NCBI GenBank assembly: GCA_015499995.1
Contig: JADNRV010000356.1
Location: forward strand, 1-46,732
Source of the DNA: Flammula alnicola
Lineage: Eukaryota; Basidiomycota; Agaricomycetes; Agaricales; Strophariaceae
Length of the DNA stretch: 46,732 bases
Reading direction: 5' to 3'
Shown piece by piece: positions 22,701 to 35,200 of the stretch (positions within the stretch are counted from its first letter, which is position 1; every line of letters begins with the position of its first letter). The notes below the pieces were generated by a model that was not told where the DNA came from, made no database searches, and saw only the letters and a program-made list of their open reading frames with translations. The position numbers and the translations under genes were made by a program.

Positions 22701-25700
22701 CGACGTCGCCAGTGACGCTAATGTCACCAATTGCAACCTGTCCGATGGGCTTTCCTTCCCATGAGATGGTGAGGCCGGAGGGGAAAGAGATCGTAGCGTC
22801 GACTGATACGCAACTTCAATAAATCATCTGCGACATACGGAGAATCACTTACAAGGTCCGGCGTTCGTGATACCGCCCTTGAGATGTGTTTCTGAATAGA
22901 GAATAAGATTACAAATTCCAAAGGAACCAGGAGAGCCTTACTGAATGTGTTTAGCTCAGGATTCATGATGAGCACAGTGTCCAGTCTATCGTACAATGTT
23001 GTTAGTAGTCGCTACTTTGTCGAGAGTTGACACGGTAAACGCATACCCTAAAGCGGAACCACCAACAACCTTCTGCACAATTGGGGCAGCAAGTATGGGC
23101 AATATGATGTCCAGACTCTTGTCGGTTGCAGTCGGAACGCCAGCCTGCGAGAATTGCAAGCTGGTGTTGTATTCGCCTTTGAAAGTTGAGTTCAAGACCG
23201 GTCACTGCATGCATGGAAGGGAAGCGCACCAATTGTAATGTCTGTGGAGAGCTGTACATCGGATTTAAGCTGTTTAAATGCTGTCTGGACGAAGGAGGTT
23301 AAGTCAAACCCTCTGGAGATACATAAGCGACCGAGAAAAAGACCAATATGTGACTGAAACTCACTTGAACAGATTCGCTTGACGCTTTCTCGTCATTGTG
23401 GTGTTTTGCGTAGTTTGCAGATACTGGATTCCTGCAATTGATACAATCCCGTCCAAGGGAGCAACATCGAGACCAGCTTCTACGGCCAGAGCGCGAGTCA
23501 CAGTAAACAACGCTGCTGGATCGAAATTCAGGTCGAAATTCAGCTCAGGAGACTCCGTCGTAGCTTTTGGAGCAGAAGTGAATGCGACATCCTGGTTAAT
23601 GGATCCCAGAGGAATTCCGAAAACAGTGACCGCTGAAGAAATCTTCGTGATCTTGAGAGGGGCGCTGAAGGGATTGTCGAGAGAAACAGAGACATGGCTG
23701 ATATTGTTCTCCTTCCCGGTCGTCGATAAAACTACGCGAACGTCAGCTTTTTCAGACAACGAAAGGATCGAACTCACTCGTGAGGGCGGCAGTATTGAGT
23801 AGGTTGGTCTTGAGCGCAGGAAGTAAGACGTCCAGCGAAAGGGATTCAAACGCGGGAAGTAAGGAAACAACTTGCGTGCTTCCATCAAATCCTGAGATTG
23901 AAAGTTGTACGTCTATATACGATAAGTAAGAAACCTAGTTTGTCATATTTATTGGATGATTTTGTACCTGTGTGGCTGATAAAGTCATTTAGAGTCTGTG
24001 TTCCTTCTGGGCTGTTGTTCGCCTGTGAAACAAGCTAAGTATTGGGTCGTTGAATCAGGAACCATGGATTATGTACCGCGAAACTAGAGGTGGCATTGAT
24101 GGTATTGTTTCCCATGTTGAGCGTCAAGTTCGGCAAGAGAGCTGTGCCGAGGATCGCGCCGCCTCGGGACAGTTGCAAAGCTGTGCGAAGTTGAGAGAGT
24201 TGGACATAGTCTCAAGGGATTACGACTTACTCAAATCGCCGGTTGATAATTCCAGGTTCGAAGGGTTGAAGATTGTAACTGTGAAAAATAAGGCTGTAAG
24301 ACGACGAATGCATGCTGTGGATTAATGCTATTACCTTGAAGATTGAGATCAATTCCCGAGGTCGTTCCACCCGCGACATCAACGCTATCGATGGTGGTCA
24401 TGCCTTTAAGTCCCTCCAGACCATTTAAGGTGGTGGATACGTTGACTTTGATGCCATCGAGTGTGATTTGACCGATGCTCATGTTTGCTACGGCTCGAGA
24501 CGTGCCAACCAAGCGGAATTCTGTGACGTTCGAATTTGTTAGGTCTACATCTATACTCCCGCGTTAAATCACGACAATTTCCAAAGAATGTAGATGGCTC
24601 TTACTAAATGCTGAGAAAGCAGCATGTTGTGAATCAGGGACGGTTAGTCTCGTGTCTGCAATCGAGATGTTGATAGAACCGCTAGTGTCGGCTGAATTCA
24701 AAACTGATATCGAAGACGTCGAGGCACCAAGTGGCTTGAGACATGAAAGACGTTATAAGCCACGTTTCCAACATAAAGCCATGAAAAATTTACCGTGGAA
24801 AGGCCGGCGACAGGGTTACCGTCCGTGATAATGGTAAAATCGTTCTGAATCTCACCGATAGACAGACTGAAACCGAATGGCAACTCTGGGAGAATCTTTA
24901 GCAGATAATCGAAACGCAGAAAGATAAACTGACGGAGGGTTGCGTGTACGGTGTGGCTGTTAGCTAGCGGCGTCCAAGGTTGGGAGGCGTCAAACACCAG
25001 TCCAAAATCACCGATTGTGATGCTTTGGATAGGGTTGATGGGGGTAAGTGGTTTGAAGGGTACGTTGAGCTGCAAGTCCTGTAGGCCTTCCGACAGCCAT
25101 GAAATAGTAGATCCGTCGGACTGCAAGGTCGACAACCCAGTCGCAATGACAGGCGAATTCTCTCCATTCAGATAATTGGTGAATAGCTTCGAGACTTGCG
25201 CCAGGTTGGCTGGATCTGTCTGACGTTCCAGTGTTCCCGCCAAGGATATTGTGTTGTTACCAGGAACCTAATCCGACATTGAGATTATCTATCCTGAGGG
25301 CCAAAAAATAAAATGAACGTACAATTTTTGTGTCAGTACCAGTTCCAATGCCAAGTGATACGTTTTGGTAAGAAAGAGCAAAGACAACCGTTCCCAAATC
25401 CAGAGAGAAAGGACTGACGTTTTGTTAATATTGAAAGACTTGGTTGTTTCAAGAGCAGCAGGCGTACCTTGGGTTTAAGAGCTGGGTTACAGCAACAAAT
25501 TTGATCCCACCAGCAGGGTCGTCAGCCGGAAGTTGCAGATCTTGCAGTACGACATTGCCATTAAAGCCATTAAATCCTAACAAGTAGGCCAACCGAGTCA
25601 GCCCAAGAGGGACTTTATTTCAGAAAATTGCGTACCGCTGAGAGTGAGGCGTTTATCAAATGTAATTCCTTTAGCCACAGGAAATTTGACTGCTTGGACG

Positions 25701-26390
25701 TGAAGGTTGTGGCTGAGCAACCTCCATGTAAAGTTCTGTGCAGTGATTAGATGTCCAGAGAAGCGTCCGAATGCATTTTCGTCAAGAATGAAGAACGTCG
25801 TATTGGTATCGATCACCGCACGTTTGTGCTTAGCAGAGAGGTCGGAAAGTCGCATGTATCCAAGTGAGGTTTCCGTGCCGTCATCCTCAATCCATGATAC
25901 GTTGGTGTCTTCCGTGAACTTGATCGATGCAGGTATAATACCCGTGTTGAACACCTGGAGGAGTATAATGAGTCAATACAAAAGTGAGATACAAATTTAA
26001 TTTTCTCTACATTTCCTTCCAAATGCAAGCTAAAACTAGATCGCTAAAAGTCAAAAGACGTTGGCACTAAGGAAAAGAAGGTACTTACGAACCGTTCACT
26101 GGCTGTGTTATAACCGCAAGCTGTACGTCAAGGTTTGTACGCTTTACCACCAGTGCTACTATGGCCCGAACGACAGGGAAAAGGAGAATGAATAATAGAG
26201 CAATAGACAGCGGAATTAAAATAATCTGGGAAATGATAAACCAGCGTTTTTTGTAGAATGGCTGATGAGGGGCTGCTGGGGCTGGGGCTGGGGCAGCCTG
26301 GTCTTCCCATCCGCTTATGGCACCGCTAGGAATGGCGGCAGCAGGTGTTGTGGTCGCAATTCCAGCAGGAGACGCGGCGTTACCTGCCAT
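16816..26390 (-). CDS. giant DUF3712/LEA2-like (Tag1-like) single-pass membrane protein
   Basis: The N-terminus is a cytosolic Ala/Pro-rich segment of about 55 residues, then KKRWFIISQIILIPLSIALLFILLFPVVRAIV split over 26190-26120, a transmembrane helix. Everything after it is probably luminal or extracellular: beta-rich DUF3712/LEA2-like domains spread over some two dozen or more short exons. Fungal proteins of this type include yeast vacuolar Tag1, a regulator of autophagy termination; that function is family knowledge and is not shown here. Landmarks recur about every 3.1-3.2 kb (see the three units). The C-terminus is Ala/Ser/Thr-rich. A good intron at 16858-16918 gives the final exon SDSSANASITAAR and TGA at 16818-16816. 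The start MAGNAASP at 26390 begins the composition typical of the tail; the frame is open upstream to 26693. Only one membrane anchor and no internal start were seen, so one gene is preferred over two or three. Confidence 0.72.
19750..22900 (-). repeat. DUF3712 gene, intragenic unit 2
   Basis: Same landmark order: FDWEISGENL (about 22,550), GFNGLQG then PSNDPAGGIHL (about 22,300), GRLIPQDSSAGLATVSNVF with NFIQGKDS (about 22,070-21,980), VTWLNDGIKALQVAAILP (about 21,900-21,850), GLQGLNARPVTVSNL (about 21,380), LANPFTASINLLRIAATATFH (about 20,620), and LFLIGAVAGPVAQHLVDGS (about 19,920). Each landmark is 3.0-3.2 kb downstream of its unit-1 counterpart. Confidence 0.65.
22950..26090 (-). repeat. 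DUF3712 gene, intragenic unit 1 (nearest the membrane helix)
   Basis: Landmarks, in reading order: FTWRLLSHNL (about 25,730), GFNGFNG then PADDPAGGIKF (about 25,520), GTLERQTDPANLAQVSKLF with NYLNGENS (about 25,240-25,150), STISWLSEGLQDLQLNVPF (about 25,090), GLEGLKGMTTIDSV (about 24,410), LDNPFSAPLKITKISSAVTVFG (about 23,680), and LPILAAPIVQKVVGGSALG (about 23,100). Borders are approximate. Similarity to the other units is at the level of motifs and order, not near-identical DNA. Confidence 0.65.
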
Positions 26391-27548
26391 GGAAGTCAGT
26401 AACAACACCCGCCAGAGAACACAGAAAGAGACAACCTCGCAGGGAGGCTCCCGAGTTGAAGCTCTGCTGACTAGCATTGGCAAAATTTGCGTCGTATATA
26501 CCGCTGCTACGTCTTGCTGGGCGAATCTCCTCCATCGTCGCGTTCCGGTCGAGAGAAAACTGGACCGCGCGCAGAAAAAATGTAGGTGGAGAACGAGCAA
26601 GGAGATTCGCGAAGCGTGTGGGGTATAAGAAGCCATGGTATCCTTTCCAGGAGGTCGGAGCAAGATTAGATCGTGAGTGTGTATGAGAACCACATGGTCC
26701 CAACAAATGTGGAATGGTCAGTAGACCTAATTTCAGACATAAGCCTGGCTCCCGAACATATAATTGATAAATGGCAGAGTTACAATTGATGGGAAATCCA
26801 TCACGAGACCGTGAAGGGCGTAGCTGCAAAATCAGAAGCCGGTTTCGCTTACTGAATTCGGCATAGCGAACAAGTTACATCCCGCATGTTTTATGTAGTT
26901 TCTCAGCCATCAAGTAGCATCAAGCCTGTGTTTATCGACCGTGAGTGTGGGGCCCCGTGGGGCATGAATCGAGCCTTGGCACTTGCGCCAGAGTAAATTG
27001 CCATCGAACGAAATCGATAGATATAAAAACCTCTGGACAAACGAATGGAGTCAGACAGAAAAGGCGCTATGTGCGTCTATGTGCCGATGTTTACAAGAGA
27101 TGGAAGACGTGAAAAGTGGAGTAGAAGAATCTGGGGAAGTTGCGGTGGGCGTTGCTGTGCCTGAGATTGATCACCACCTTAATGCAGCGGGGTAGAGACG
27201 ATTTTTCATACATAGTGAGGACAGGCGCAGTTTACACTTGTGAGCAGCTTTGGTTTGGGTTTGGCCAACAATCACATGCTGACTCATTGTTGTTCGACAG
27301 TTCCTAATATGGAAACCTTGTTATACTCGTAACTCGTCTCAGCAAAATCTTGACTTCAACACCTGCCCACAGCGACCCTCCTTCGGAACTTCCAACCAGG
27401 TTATAAAATTAAATGTATAGTCAGATGATGTATGTTCAACATTTGATTGAGCGTGAGTTTAGGAAAATGTCACAGGATTGAAGAATAGAACATTTTTAAA
27501 TAGCTACATTGATAACGGTCTGAATTCTGTGCCTTCTGCCATAGCCAA
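26391..27548. other. intergenic region upstream of the giant DUF3712 gene
   Basis: About 1.15 kb. It should contain the promoter and 5' UTR of the DUF3712 gene and the 3' end of the neighbouring minus-strand gene. A plus-strand frame of 70 codons at 26983-27195 has no recognisable domain and was not called. No RNA gene or repeat was seen. Confidence 0.45.
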
Positions 27549-28445
27549 CTAAGGATTAGGCTGTTCCTCACTCAATTCCCCTTCTTCTTTCTCATCCTTG
27601 TCGTCATTTTCAATCAACTGATCCGCACCTTTGCCCTCTTTTTTCTGCGGCATTTCCACGTCCGTGATATTTGAAGGTAGAGCCGTATCTGTCCCGCCGG
27701 TGTTCCCAGAAGCTATGGCATGAGGAGTGCCCGATATCGATGTTGTTTCACTAGCACTTGAGTCCCGGCGTTTGAGGCTACCTCTTGATCGCGTTGAACG
27801 CCGTTTTGCGGTATCCGAAAGCTCAGGCAACGTTTCGGGGATGATTTCCGCTTCGTTGGGTTGCGCTACGTCCAATAGAGCATCCTCTTCGACCCCTTGG
27901 TTCGCAACACCACGCGGCATTCGTGTCCTCTTCGCAGGGTAGGTGGCATCTCCATCATCAGCATCTTTTCGTTTTCGTTTCGCGCCTCCTGTACGCCGTT
28001 TTCGAGGACTGGGTCTTTCCTTGGCTTCACGTGCGGCAACTGCCGCAATAGTGCTGACTGTCGGAGAAACCGAAGGCGCCACTTCTTCCACCTCACGACT
28101 TTTCGCGGCTGGCCGCCTCGCACGAGAAGATGCCATGGGTTCGATTTCATCAGGTATGGCAGGCATAGGGAGACCATAAAGTGTTGGGTCAAGTGGGGGA
28201 AGCGACATTGCTAAGCGGCCGAAGGGATGGAAAAGTGGGAGAGATGGTGTCATTGGGTACTTGGGACGGCCCGCGCCTTGTATATCATGGGGGTAATTCG
28301 GAAGAGTGGATGGAGGTGCAGATTTCGGCGTCGTTGAGGATGGTTTGCTTCTTGAGTAAGTCGAGGACAATGTGATGAAGGCATGATCCTCTGCTGAAGG
28401 TGATTTGTAAGTGACTTGGGGTTTGCGACGAATACGAGAAGCCAT
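27549..28445 (-). CDS. hypothetical basic/acidic low-complexity protein, probably nuclear
   Basis: Single-exon frame of 298 codons starting MASRIRRKPQVTYKSPSAED and ending EGELSEEQPNP. The family was not recognised. The first 100 residues are Pro/Ser-rich with LPPLDPTLYGLPMPAIPDE. The centre has strong nuclear-localisation-like basic clusters (PRKRRTGGAKRKRKDADD, KRTRMPRG, KRRSTRSRGSLKRRDSS), and the end is acidic (ENDDKDEKEEGEL). The conserved-looking N-terminal RIRRKPQVTYKSPSAEDHAF may be the defining region. Composition suggests a chromatin- or RNA-associated protein, but this is inference from charge pattern only. It is the only gene here without introns apart from the tiny ORF at 28762-28968. 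Confidence 0.75.
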   Translation of the reverse strand: MASRIRRKPQVTYKSPSAEDHAFITLSSTYSRSKPSSTTPKSAPPSTLPNYPHDIQGAGRPKYPMTPSLPLFHPFGRLAMSLPPLDPTLYGLPMPAIPDEIEPMASSRARRPAAKSREVEEVAPSVSPTVSTIAAVAAREAKERPSPRKRRTGGAKRKRKDADDGDATYPAKRTRMPRGVANQGVEEDALLDVAQPNEAEIIPETLPELSDTAKRRSTRSRGSLKRRDSSASETTSISGTPHAIASGNTGGTDTALPSNITDVEMPQKKEGKGADQLIENDDKDEKEEGELSEEQPNP

Positions 28446-29238
28446 GTCAGCTCGTTATATGACACCTATTGTAACAAACCTACTATAAGTTAGATGGACT
28501 CGATGATCAACGTTCCAATTCGAAACTAAGACGTGCCTAATTTCCGAAAATATTGGGTGAGGCGAAAGTGATAGGGAGTAGCCTGAATGCAAACTACGCA
28601 AGACCTTGTAAGGGATTGAAGGCAGCCCGAGGTAGGAGCGTCGGAGGATGAGAGTCCAGGACGGACGAGGTAAGTAAGCAACCTAGTGTTAACATTATCA
28701 GACGCCGAACGACAAAGTATGCCCACGCCGGCCCGCCAACCCGGCAGATGTTCAATGAATCATGATAATTGATTGCCTTTTCGAGAGTGTCGTCTCCGAC
28801 GTCCAACTTGAACGTTTAGTCGACGTCCATAAATCAAAAGTGTACACCATCGTTCCGCATTGGAGCATTTACGCTCTCGCGATCACTGTCGACCTCTCAC
28901 TAGCACTGTTGGCACTGACTCGCAGTGGAGTTTCCGATTGGTATGTTGACATATCGGGATACGTATAGTACCAAAAAGCTCTCTCACTCACTCAGCCTCA
29001 CGAAGAATATTGCGCTCTCGTTAATGCAATACAAAAGTGTTAATTAATTCAAGCTAGCCTGGGGCGCAGGATAATTTACAAAACCCAAAGATAGTCCGTC
29101 CTAAATCCGTAATTATAATCAAAGTAGCTATGTAACAGGCATCACTTAAGTGAAGTCATCCGTTCCAACTATGCATTCGATTCTCGTGTCCGGGGTCCCT
29201 TGCTCCTATTGACAGAACTTCTGGTAAGTAGGGGAGAA
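28446..29238. other. intergenic region between two minus-strand genes
   Basis: About 790 bp. It must hold the promoter of the 298-residue gene and the 3' UTR of the DUF3684 gene. Apart from the doubtful small ORF at 28762-28968, nothing was recognised. Confidence 0.45.
28762..28968 (+). CDS. doubtful small ORF with one hydrophobic segment
   Basis: A 68-codon frame on the plus strand with one hydrophobic stretch (IYALAITVDLSLALLALT) that could be a membrane helix. A GTATGT donor-like site lies within SDWYVDI, so a spliced continuation is possible, but no second exon was found. No family was recognised. It may be chance, because the surrounding region otherwise lacks genes. Confidence 0.15.
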   Translation: MIIDCLFESVVSDVQLERLVDVHKSKVYTIVPHWSIYALAITVDLSLALLALTRSGVSDWYVDISGYV

Positions 29239-32200
29239 TCATGGCAAATGATTCCTGGATATATCCAGAACAGTCGATGTGGATGCTAAAAGCTTAGAAA
29301 GTTGCATGATGAACCGTTCGCAAATAGCGGAGAAGTAGAATTCATGTTCAGAGTTGTGGGGCTGCACAAGATTATGTGCGATCTCGTGGGCGATGGTGAA
29401 GTACCTGTTGGCCGCATAAGCATATAACTATGGAATGGCGTGGAAATTTACCATGAGACATAAGCATCCTGCAATTTATTTCCCTTGACATCAGCGTCAT
29501 CTGGTGGGTTGATTAGTCGCGAAGATACACTGCATGCGGGCATCACTTACGCCATTCTTCAAAATATCGCAAGTTCAAGAAAATACTGCCATTCCTGTTG
29601 AAGGCGATAATCCCACCACTGAGATCATAGAAGATGTGGAGGTTCGTGATGGGTAGTTGATATATGTTTGCCAATGGAGTCATGATATGAATGAAACGAG
29701 CCATGGATTGATTTTTGGCTTCCATGAAGGCTTCGGCGGCAATTTCAAGTTTCACCTCTGACGCAATGGGTTAGCAATATCCTTCTGATTTCTACGTTGT
29801 TCTTGCCTTCTGAAAGGTAAATCTTAACCGGACCCATTTGTCCTAGTAAGAATCAAAGGATTAGATATATACTAGTAAAGAAGATTGGGGTGGCATACCT
29901 ATATTATGCAAGTTCCCCTTTCGTCCGGATATGTCGCAATATCCATCGTTTAAGCTTTCCTTGACCCTTTGCATATGTTCGCGATTCTGTAGAAGATCTG
30001 CCGATTCCGGCCTACAGGAATTGACAGCAAGTTCTATATTTTTAGCTACGAAAATTGTCAATAGTCGGATAAATATTCTGATCATCAAAACGCACAGATA
30101 TTGCTCAAAGGAGTCACACCGGGACCGATATCAGGAGTTCTTGTAGGACTGGGCCCACCCCATGTTCCTGGAGGTTTCAGTTGAGTTAGAGGACCTGGAG
30201 TATGGTCGGCCTGGTCAGCTGTGGAATCAGGAAGGGGTGGTGTTTGGGCCGCAGGCTTAGCCAAATGGTTTGCCACATTTGAAATTTTTTCAGTCTGTGC
30301 GGACGCCATGGAACCAATCTTGCGTCGTAAACTTTGGAAAGGATTGGCGATGGACGAGGGAGATGCTGGTCTACCTTCAGGAGGGTTCCGTATGGTCGTG
30401 TGATTTTCTTGCAATTCTTTCGAATTCGGGACCTTATCCGCCTCAAATGATCCAGGACCAACTTGACGAGCCTCCTGTTCCTTTTGCACCCTAGCACTCT
30501 CTGCAGCCAAACGAGCATCTTTTTGCTGGCGAAGGATTCTGTCAACTATATAACAAGTTTCAAAATTCAAGTCAGTGTCCAAGAAAGAGCACGTTGCTAC
30601 AATTGTACCGTTATATCCTCTGCGTTTCAAGGATCGGAGGTCTGTCGAGAGGATTGTCATAAACAATAGTGCGTCGTTGGCCTTTGGCGAATCGAAAAGC
30701 AGTCGATTTAGTGAGATTGCCACTCTGGAGCCAGTTGAATGAGAACAAGTCCAATGGGAAACTTGGAAAATACGACATACTCATACATGTCAATTTGAGA
30801 ATTTCCTGCTATCCACACTTCTATTGGACCAGAGCCGATTCTTCGAGCCACAGCCGAAGCATCTTGTTTCCGCGAGAGATTAAGCTGGCCGTAGTGCAGA
30901 TACTTGACGACTCCTAACTTTCCGAAAGCTTTGACTACAAAGTTTTGATTCGTGGAAAGCCAAGAAAAAGATACTCGAGTACGCGCATGGGTATGCTCGT
31001 GAAGGAATAATGGGAGCCTTTCCAGGATCAAGGAACGGGTTTCCATCGCAGGCTTTGAATCATGCAATTCTCCTGTTGTTTGATATTCTTCTTTGACGAC
31101 TTTGCTGAGTCTCGGAGAGCCGAGATTGCTATAAAATTCTAAGGGCCGCGTGTGGTTAATGACGGTATCTCTCAGAACATTGCCAAGTCTTGGTCACCTT
31201 CTATGATATCTTCTTGGGGTGCGGTAACGAGAGAATCGCCAAACGCTTGATATGCGTGTGTATCGTCCGCTATGATGATTTCGTTAGGCTTTTTGAGTTC
31301 GTATGCTATATCCCATTCATCCTCATCCCAGTCGTCTGCTGGTTTGGTTTGCTTCCGCGGTATGCGCTGCAGTCCAAGAAGGATTGGCGACTTTTTCATC
31401 CTTAACATCGTTCCCGACGATATGGATTTTGCGTTTACCGCAAGGTTACGAAGTTCAGAAAGAAAGCTGAGAATACGGATTAGTGGGAACGATATAGACC
31501 TAAAATAGATGTCACCCACTTGACGGGTCCTTGTGCCAATTCGTAGAACTGCCGAGGGCTGCTCAGAAGGATCTTGGCAACTTCTTCTACACTAGGTTGA
31601 TTTCTTGTTCCGCAGGCAGTCAGAAATGCGTTGCCTCCAGCGCCAAAGTCAACAAATATGAAGAGTTTGGAATGGAAATTTGCGCCAGACTCTCCGCCCA
31701 AATAACATTGGGATGGAGACAACCAACGCAAAGATGGTCCAGCCGCGCCTTTCTCTGCTTTCACAGGCACGAATGGTATGTTGGATAGTCTCTGCAAGTC
31801 AGAGCTCTTGAAATCTATCGAGCACCAACGTCAGAAATTAATTCAATTCCCGAAGAGTTAAATAACCGTTAACTCTTCCGGCCATCAAACGAAACAGTTC
31901 CGCAGCTTCTGCTTCGCTGGCCGGAGGCTTTGATTGAAGAAGAAACATTAATTGTGAAGTAGGAGGATGGTCCTTGATCTTCAACTTGGATGCGTGTGTT
32001 TGGTGCGACGGCTGGAGAACCAAAAAGCCAACAGCAGCCCACGGACTTGAGAAAACCTAGATAAAGAGTCAGACAAAGACCGGCCATTGCTCTGATAGAT
32101 ACCTCTTGTATGTTTCCTAAGCACATTTCAGATCCTTTTACTGCAGGAATGAATTTGATATCCTTGAAATCCATTGGGTCATAATCTTGATAGCGAGATC

Positions 32201-35200
32201 CCACATTATCAATCAGGTACTTCAAAGCGACGGTTCGGATCTGATATTGGAGTGAGCTTCTGCCAATGCAAGCATGATCATGGAAATGCATCATGCTCAC
32301 ATTCGAGTCCTTGTCGGCACATAGATCAATCAACTTATTCAGAGGAGGATACCGCTGCAACCCAAGCTCAAACAAAAATTTGGCTGGCAATGGCATTAGA
32401 ACCCAAAGGTTTTACGTAGAATGGATTTACTTACCTTCCTCAGAAGAACTTCGCCATTTGGTCTGATGGCCCCAATCGATGATGGGTAACCTCAAAGTAC
32501 GGAAGACATCAAGAGGTTCATATAATTGGCTGGCTTTATATCGCGTCTGCTTTGCCTCGCTGTCACTTTCTGGTTTTATCTCCGTCGGAAAAGCAGCCGT
32601 GGCCTTGAGACGCGCCATTTCTTCGGCGGTTAAAGAATCTTTCACAGATACTAGGTATTTTGTCAGGTCTGCTATTGTCCACTCGTTTGTCTTAATCATC
32701 CTGAGGATAAAACAGTAAGTCGACAACTACGCCTAAGAAATAACCGTGCAAACCTATTGAAAATTAACTGAAGTTCGACATGCTTGCGTACACCAATTTC
32801 TTGCAGTACCTTCTCCAGGGTGCCTTTGATTACCGAGGCTGACTGGAATAGCACAACAGGCAGATCACCAAATATATTGACGCTTGGAAAATATGCTTCA
32901 TGAGGCAGTCTCATACCAGCAGAGGTCGGGATACATGCTTTAATCCGAAGTAGCTGAACGATTTCTGCCTTGGATCCAGCTGGCAGAGACGGCCAAGCGC
33001 GGGTGATCAGCCCTATTACACGTTCAGCCCATGATGGAGACGAGGTGATGTCGTATTCCACAGGGAAACTCGAAGAATTGCATATAAAGGAGAGCCATTG
33101 GACTATCGAGAATTCAGTCCATGGAAAAGACGCAGATAGGATCTCGGGTTTGAATAACTTGCTAATGGCGACAGGGAGGAGAGATTCAGGTAAGGGCCCT
33201 TCCAAAGGAATATTTCCACTTGCAGATCGTGGATTCATGAATGATCTAATTGAAGCCAGTGGAATTATCTTTTGTCCAGCCCCGTTGAGCGGCTCAATCG
33301 ATAGAACGACTGCATTGATGATTTGTGTCCGTATTGGCAGAAGCCGACTGCGATCCGACTCTTTGAAGATTTCGATCCACCAACGAAGACAAGCAACGAA
33401 CTCGTCCTGAGTCAATGGACGTGATTGTAATTCTTGAAGAACGTCCTGGAAATTAATTGCCTTTATGGACCCTCGAGCTTGTAAAGACGAGATCATGCCA
33501 GGAGCACCCGTCATGATTTCATCCGGAAGCGTCGGGAGCTCCTTGAGGAACCCGGAAAAGGTTGGGTCAGGGAGACGGACATCTTTGACATCCCGTACAC
33601 CTTTGCTTGTTATGATAGGGAAATGGCCATCCGACGAACAGGCGAAGAATGCTGCTTCCATCAAGCTTGAGACATCGGGTGATGGAGTCGATGTATAGAA
33701 CATGAAAAACTTGAGTGCATGAAGGACCCGACCCATGAGTCGCGTTTGTATTTCTTCAGCTGGTGGACTCAACGCCGAGCTCGAAGCCTCCCATTGTTCG
33801 CGAACGGTTGATAGTTCGAATTCGTATGCAGCCCGCGAAAGAAAACCACCAACGAAAAGCAGCTCCTTGTTCCATGCTGGTGATATATTAGACACCGTTG
33901 ATCTATTCTCCAGTCGCAGTGCATGATAACTCACTGGCAACGTTACGATCCCTGTCATAAATAGGGTTAAACATTTACTACATAGAAAGTAGATCGAAGG
34001 ACATACATGAAATCGATCGACTCGCGTTCGACAGTAGGAATAAAACGGGCTGCAATGTGACCTCCCACTCCTGTGCTTTGCGCAGTACTATGGCCCTGTT
34101 CAAACCGGAATTAAATTGAAAATTTCTCTTTTCAGAGAAGGAACAGTTACAATAAAGACTCGGGCAGCGCCAACTCTAAAAAGAGGACGAATTAGCTGGC
34201 ATATCACTATTCATTGAGTATCTTTACCCTTCTATATCTGCACGTAGGCCTTGGAAAATGCTGCCTGTGGCTTCTGGCTGTTTGGCGTCTTCTTCAAGAC
34301 TGGCATCGTATTCATCTTTAGCAGTCTGGACTTGGGTTAATTCATTCACAAACTGTATGAAACAGGCTGACTGACATAGATCAATTCGAACTTCATTTTA
34401 GTCGGAGGATTCTTCTTAGTCGATCTATTTATTTCAGAGGACAGTTTCTTATCCAACCGTACTTGGATCGAAGCCGAATATATCGATAACGAGACACGAG
34501 TCTCATTGACAGCTAGATGGTTAACGACTTTCGGCACAGGTGGAGGGGCTGGTGTAACACTTCGTTGCGGAGTGGCACTGCCGGAAAGAGAGGAAAACAA
34601 AGATGAGAAGAAACTACCACCGGTGGAAGGTTTAGTGGCAGCATTAATCTTTGGCGGTGGAAGCAAACGTTTCTTTTCGGTACCAGATGTGTAAATCCAT
34701 GTCATCACTTGAGCTTGGATGTGAAGGGCTGTAAATAAAGAATTAGGCAACGAGCACTCAATTCCGAGTAATCACTTACGCGTAGACTGAATACCATCAA
34801 CTGTCATGATCCCGGAAGGAGAGCAATTATTAAGTCCCTTGGGTATACCCAAGTCTCGCGGCAAACCCGCTGCTTTATTTAGTTTGACCAGTCGCTTGTC
34901 GTCAAAATAAACGCTGACTTCGCGTAGATACCTCATGAACGTCAATGAAGAAGCAAGAAAGCGGGTAAAATCAAAGGCAATAGGAATCGGAGCGGGCTCC
35001 CTGAGTGCCATTGCGAAACTTGTCCATGATTTAGTCCCTGGGTCTTCGCCATCAGGTAACTGACCCCTTCGCGCAAAAAGCTGTACATATTACAATCAAA
35101 GGAAAGCTTTGACGGCATGGAAGGAATCTGAAGTACCTGATCCTTTTTATCCTTCCAGTAGAAGCCCATCCATTGATCTTACGACCCATCAGCAGGTTTC

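Noticed and set aside
26268..26300. GGGGCT hexamer run as a regulatory or structural repeat
   Set aside because: It lies inside the coding sequence and encodes the Ala/Pro repeats of the cytosolic N-terminus of the DUF3712 protein.
26983..27195. 70-codon plus-strand frame upstream of the giant gene
   Set aside because: No family, no splice continuation found, and too short to separate from chance.
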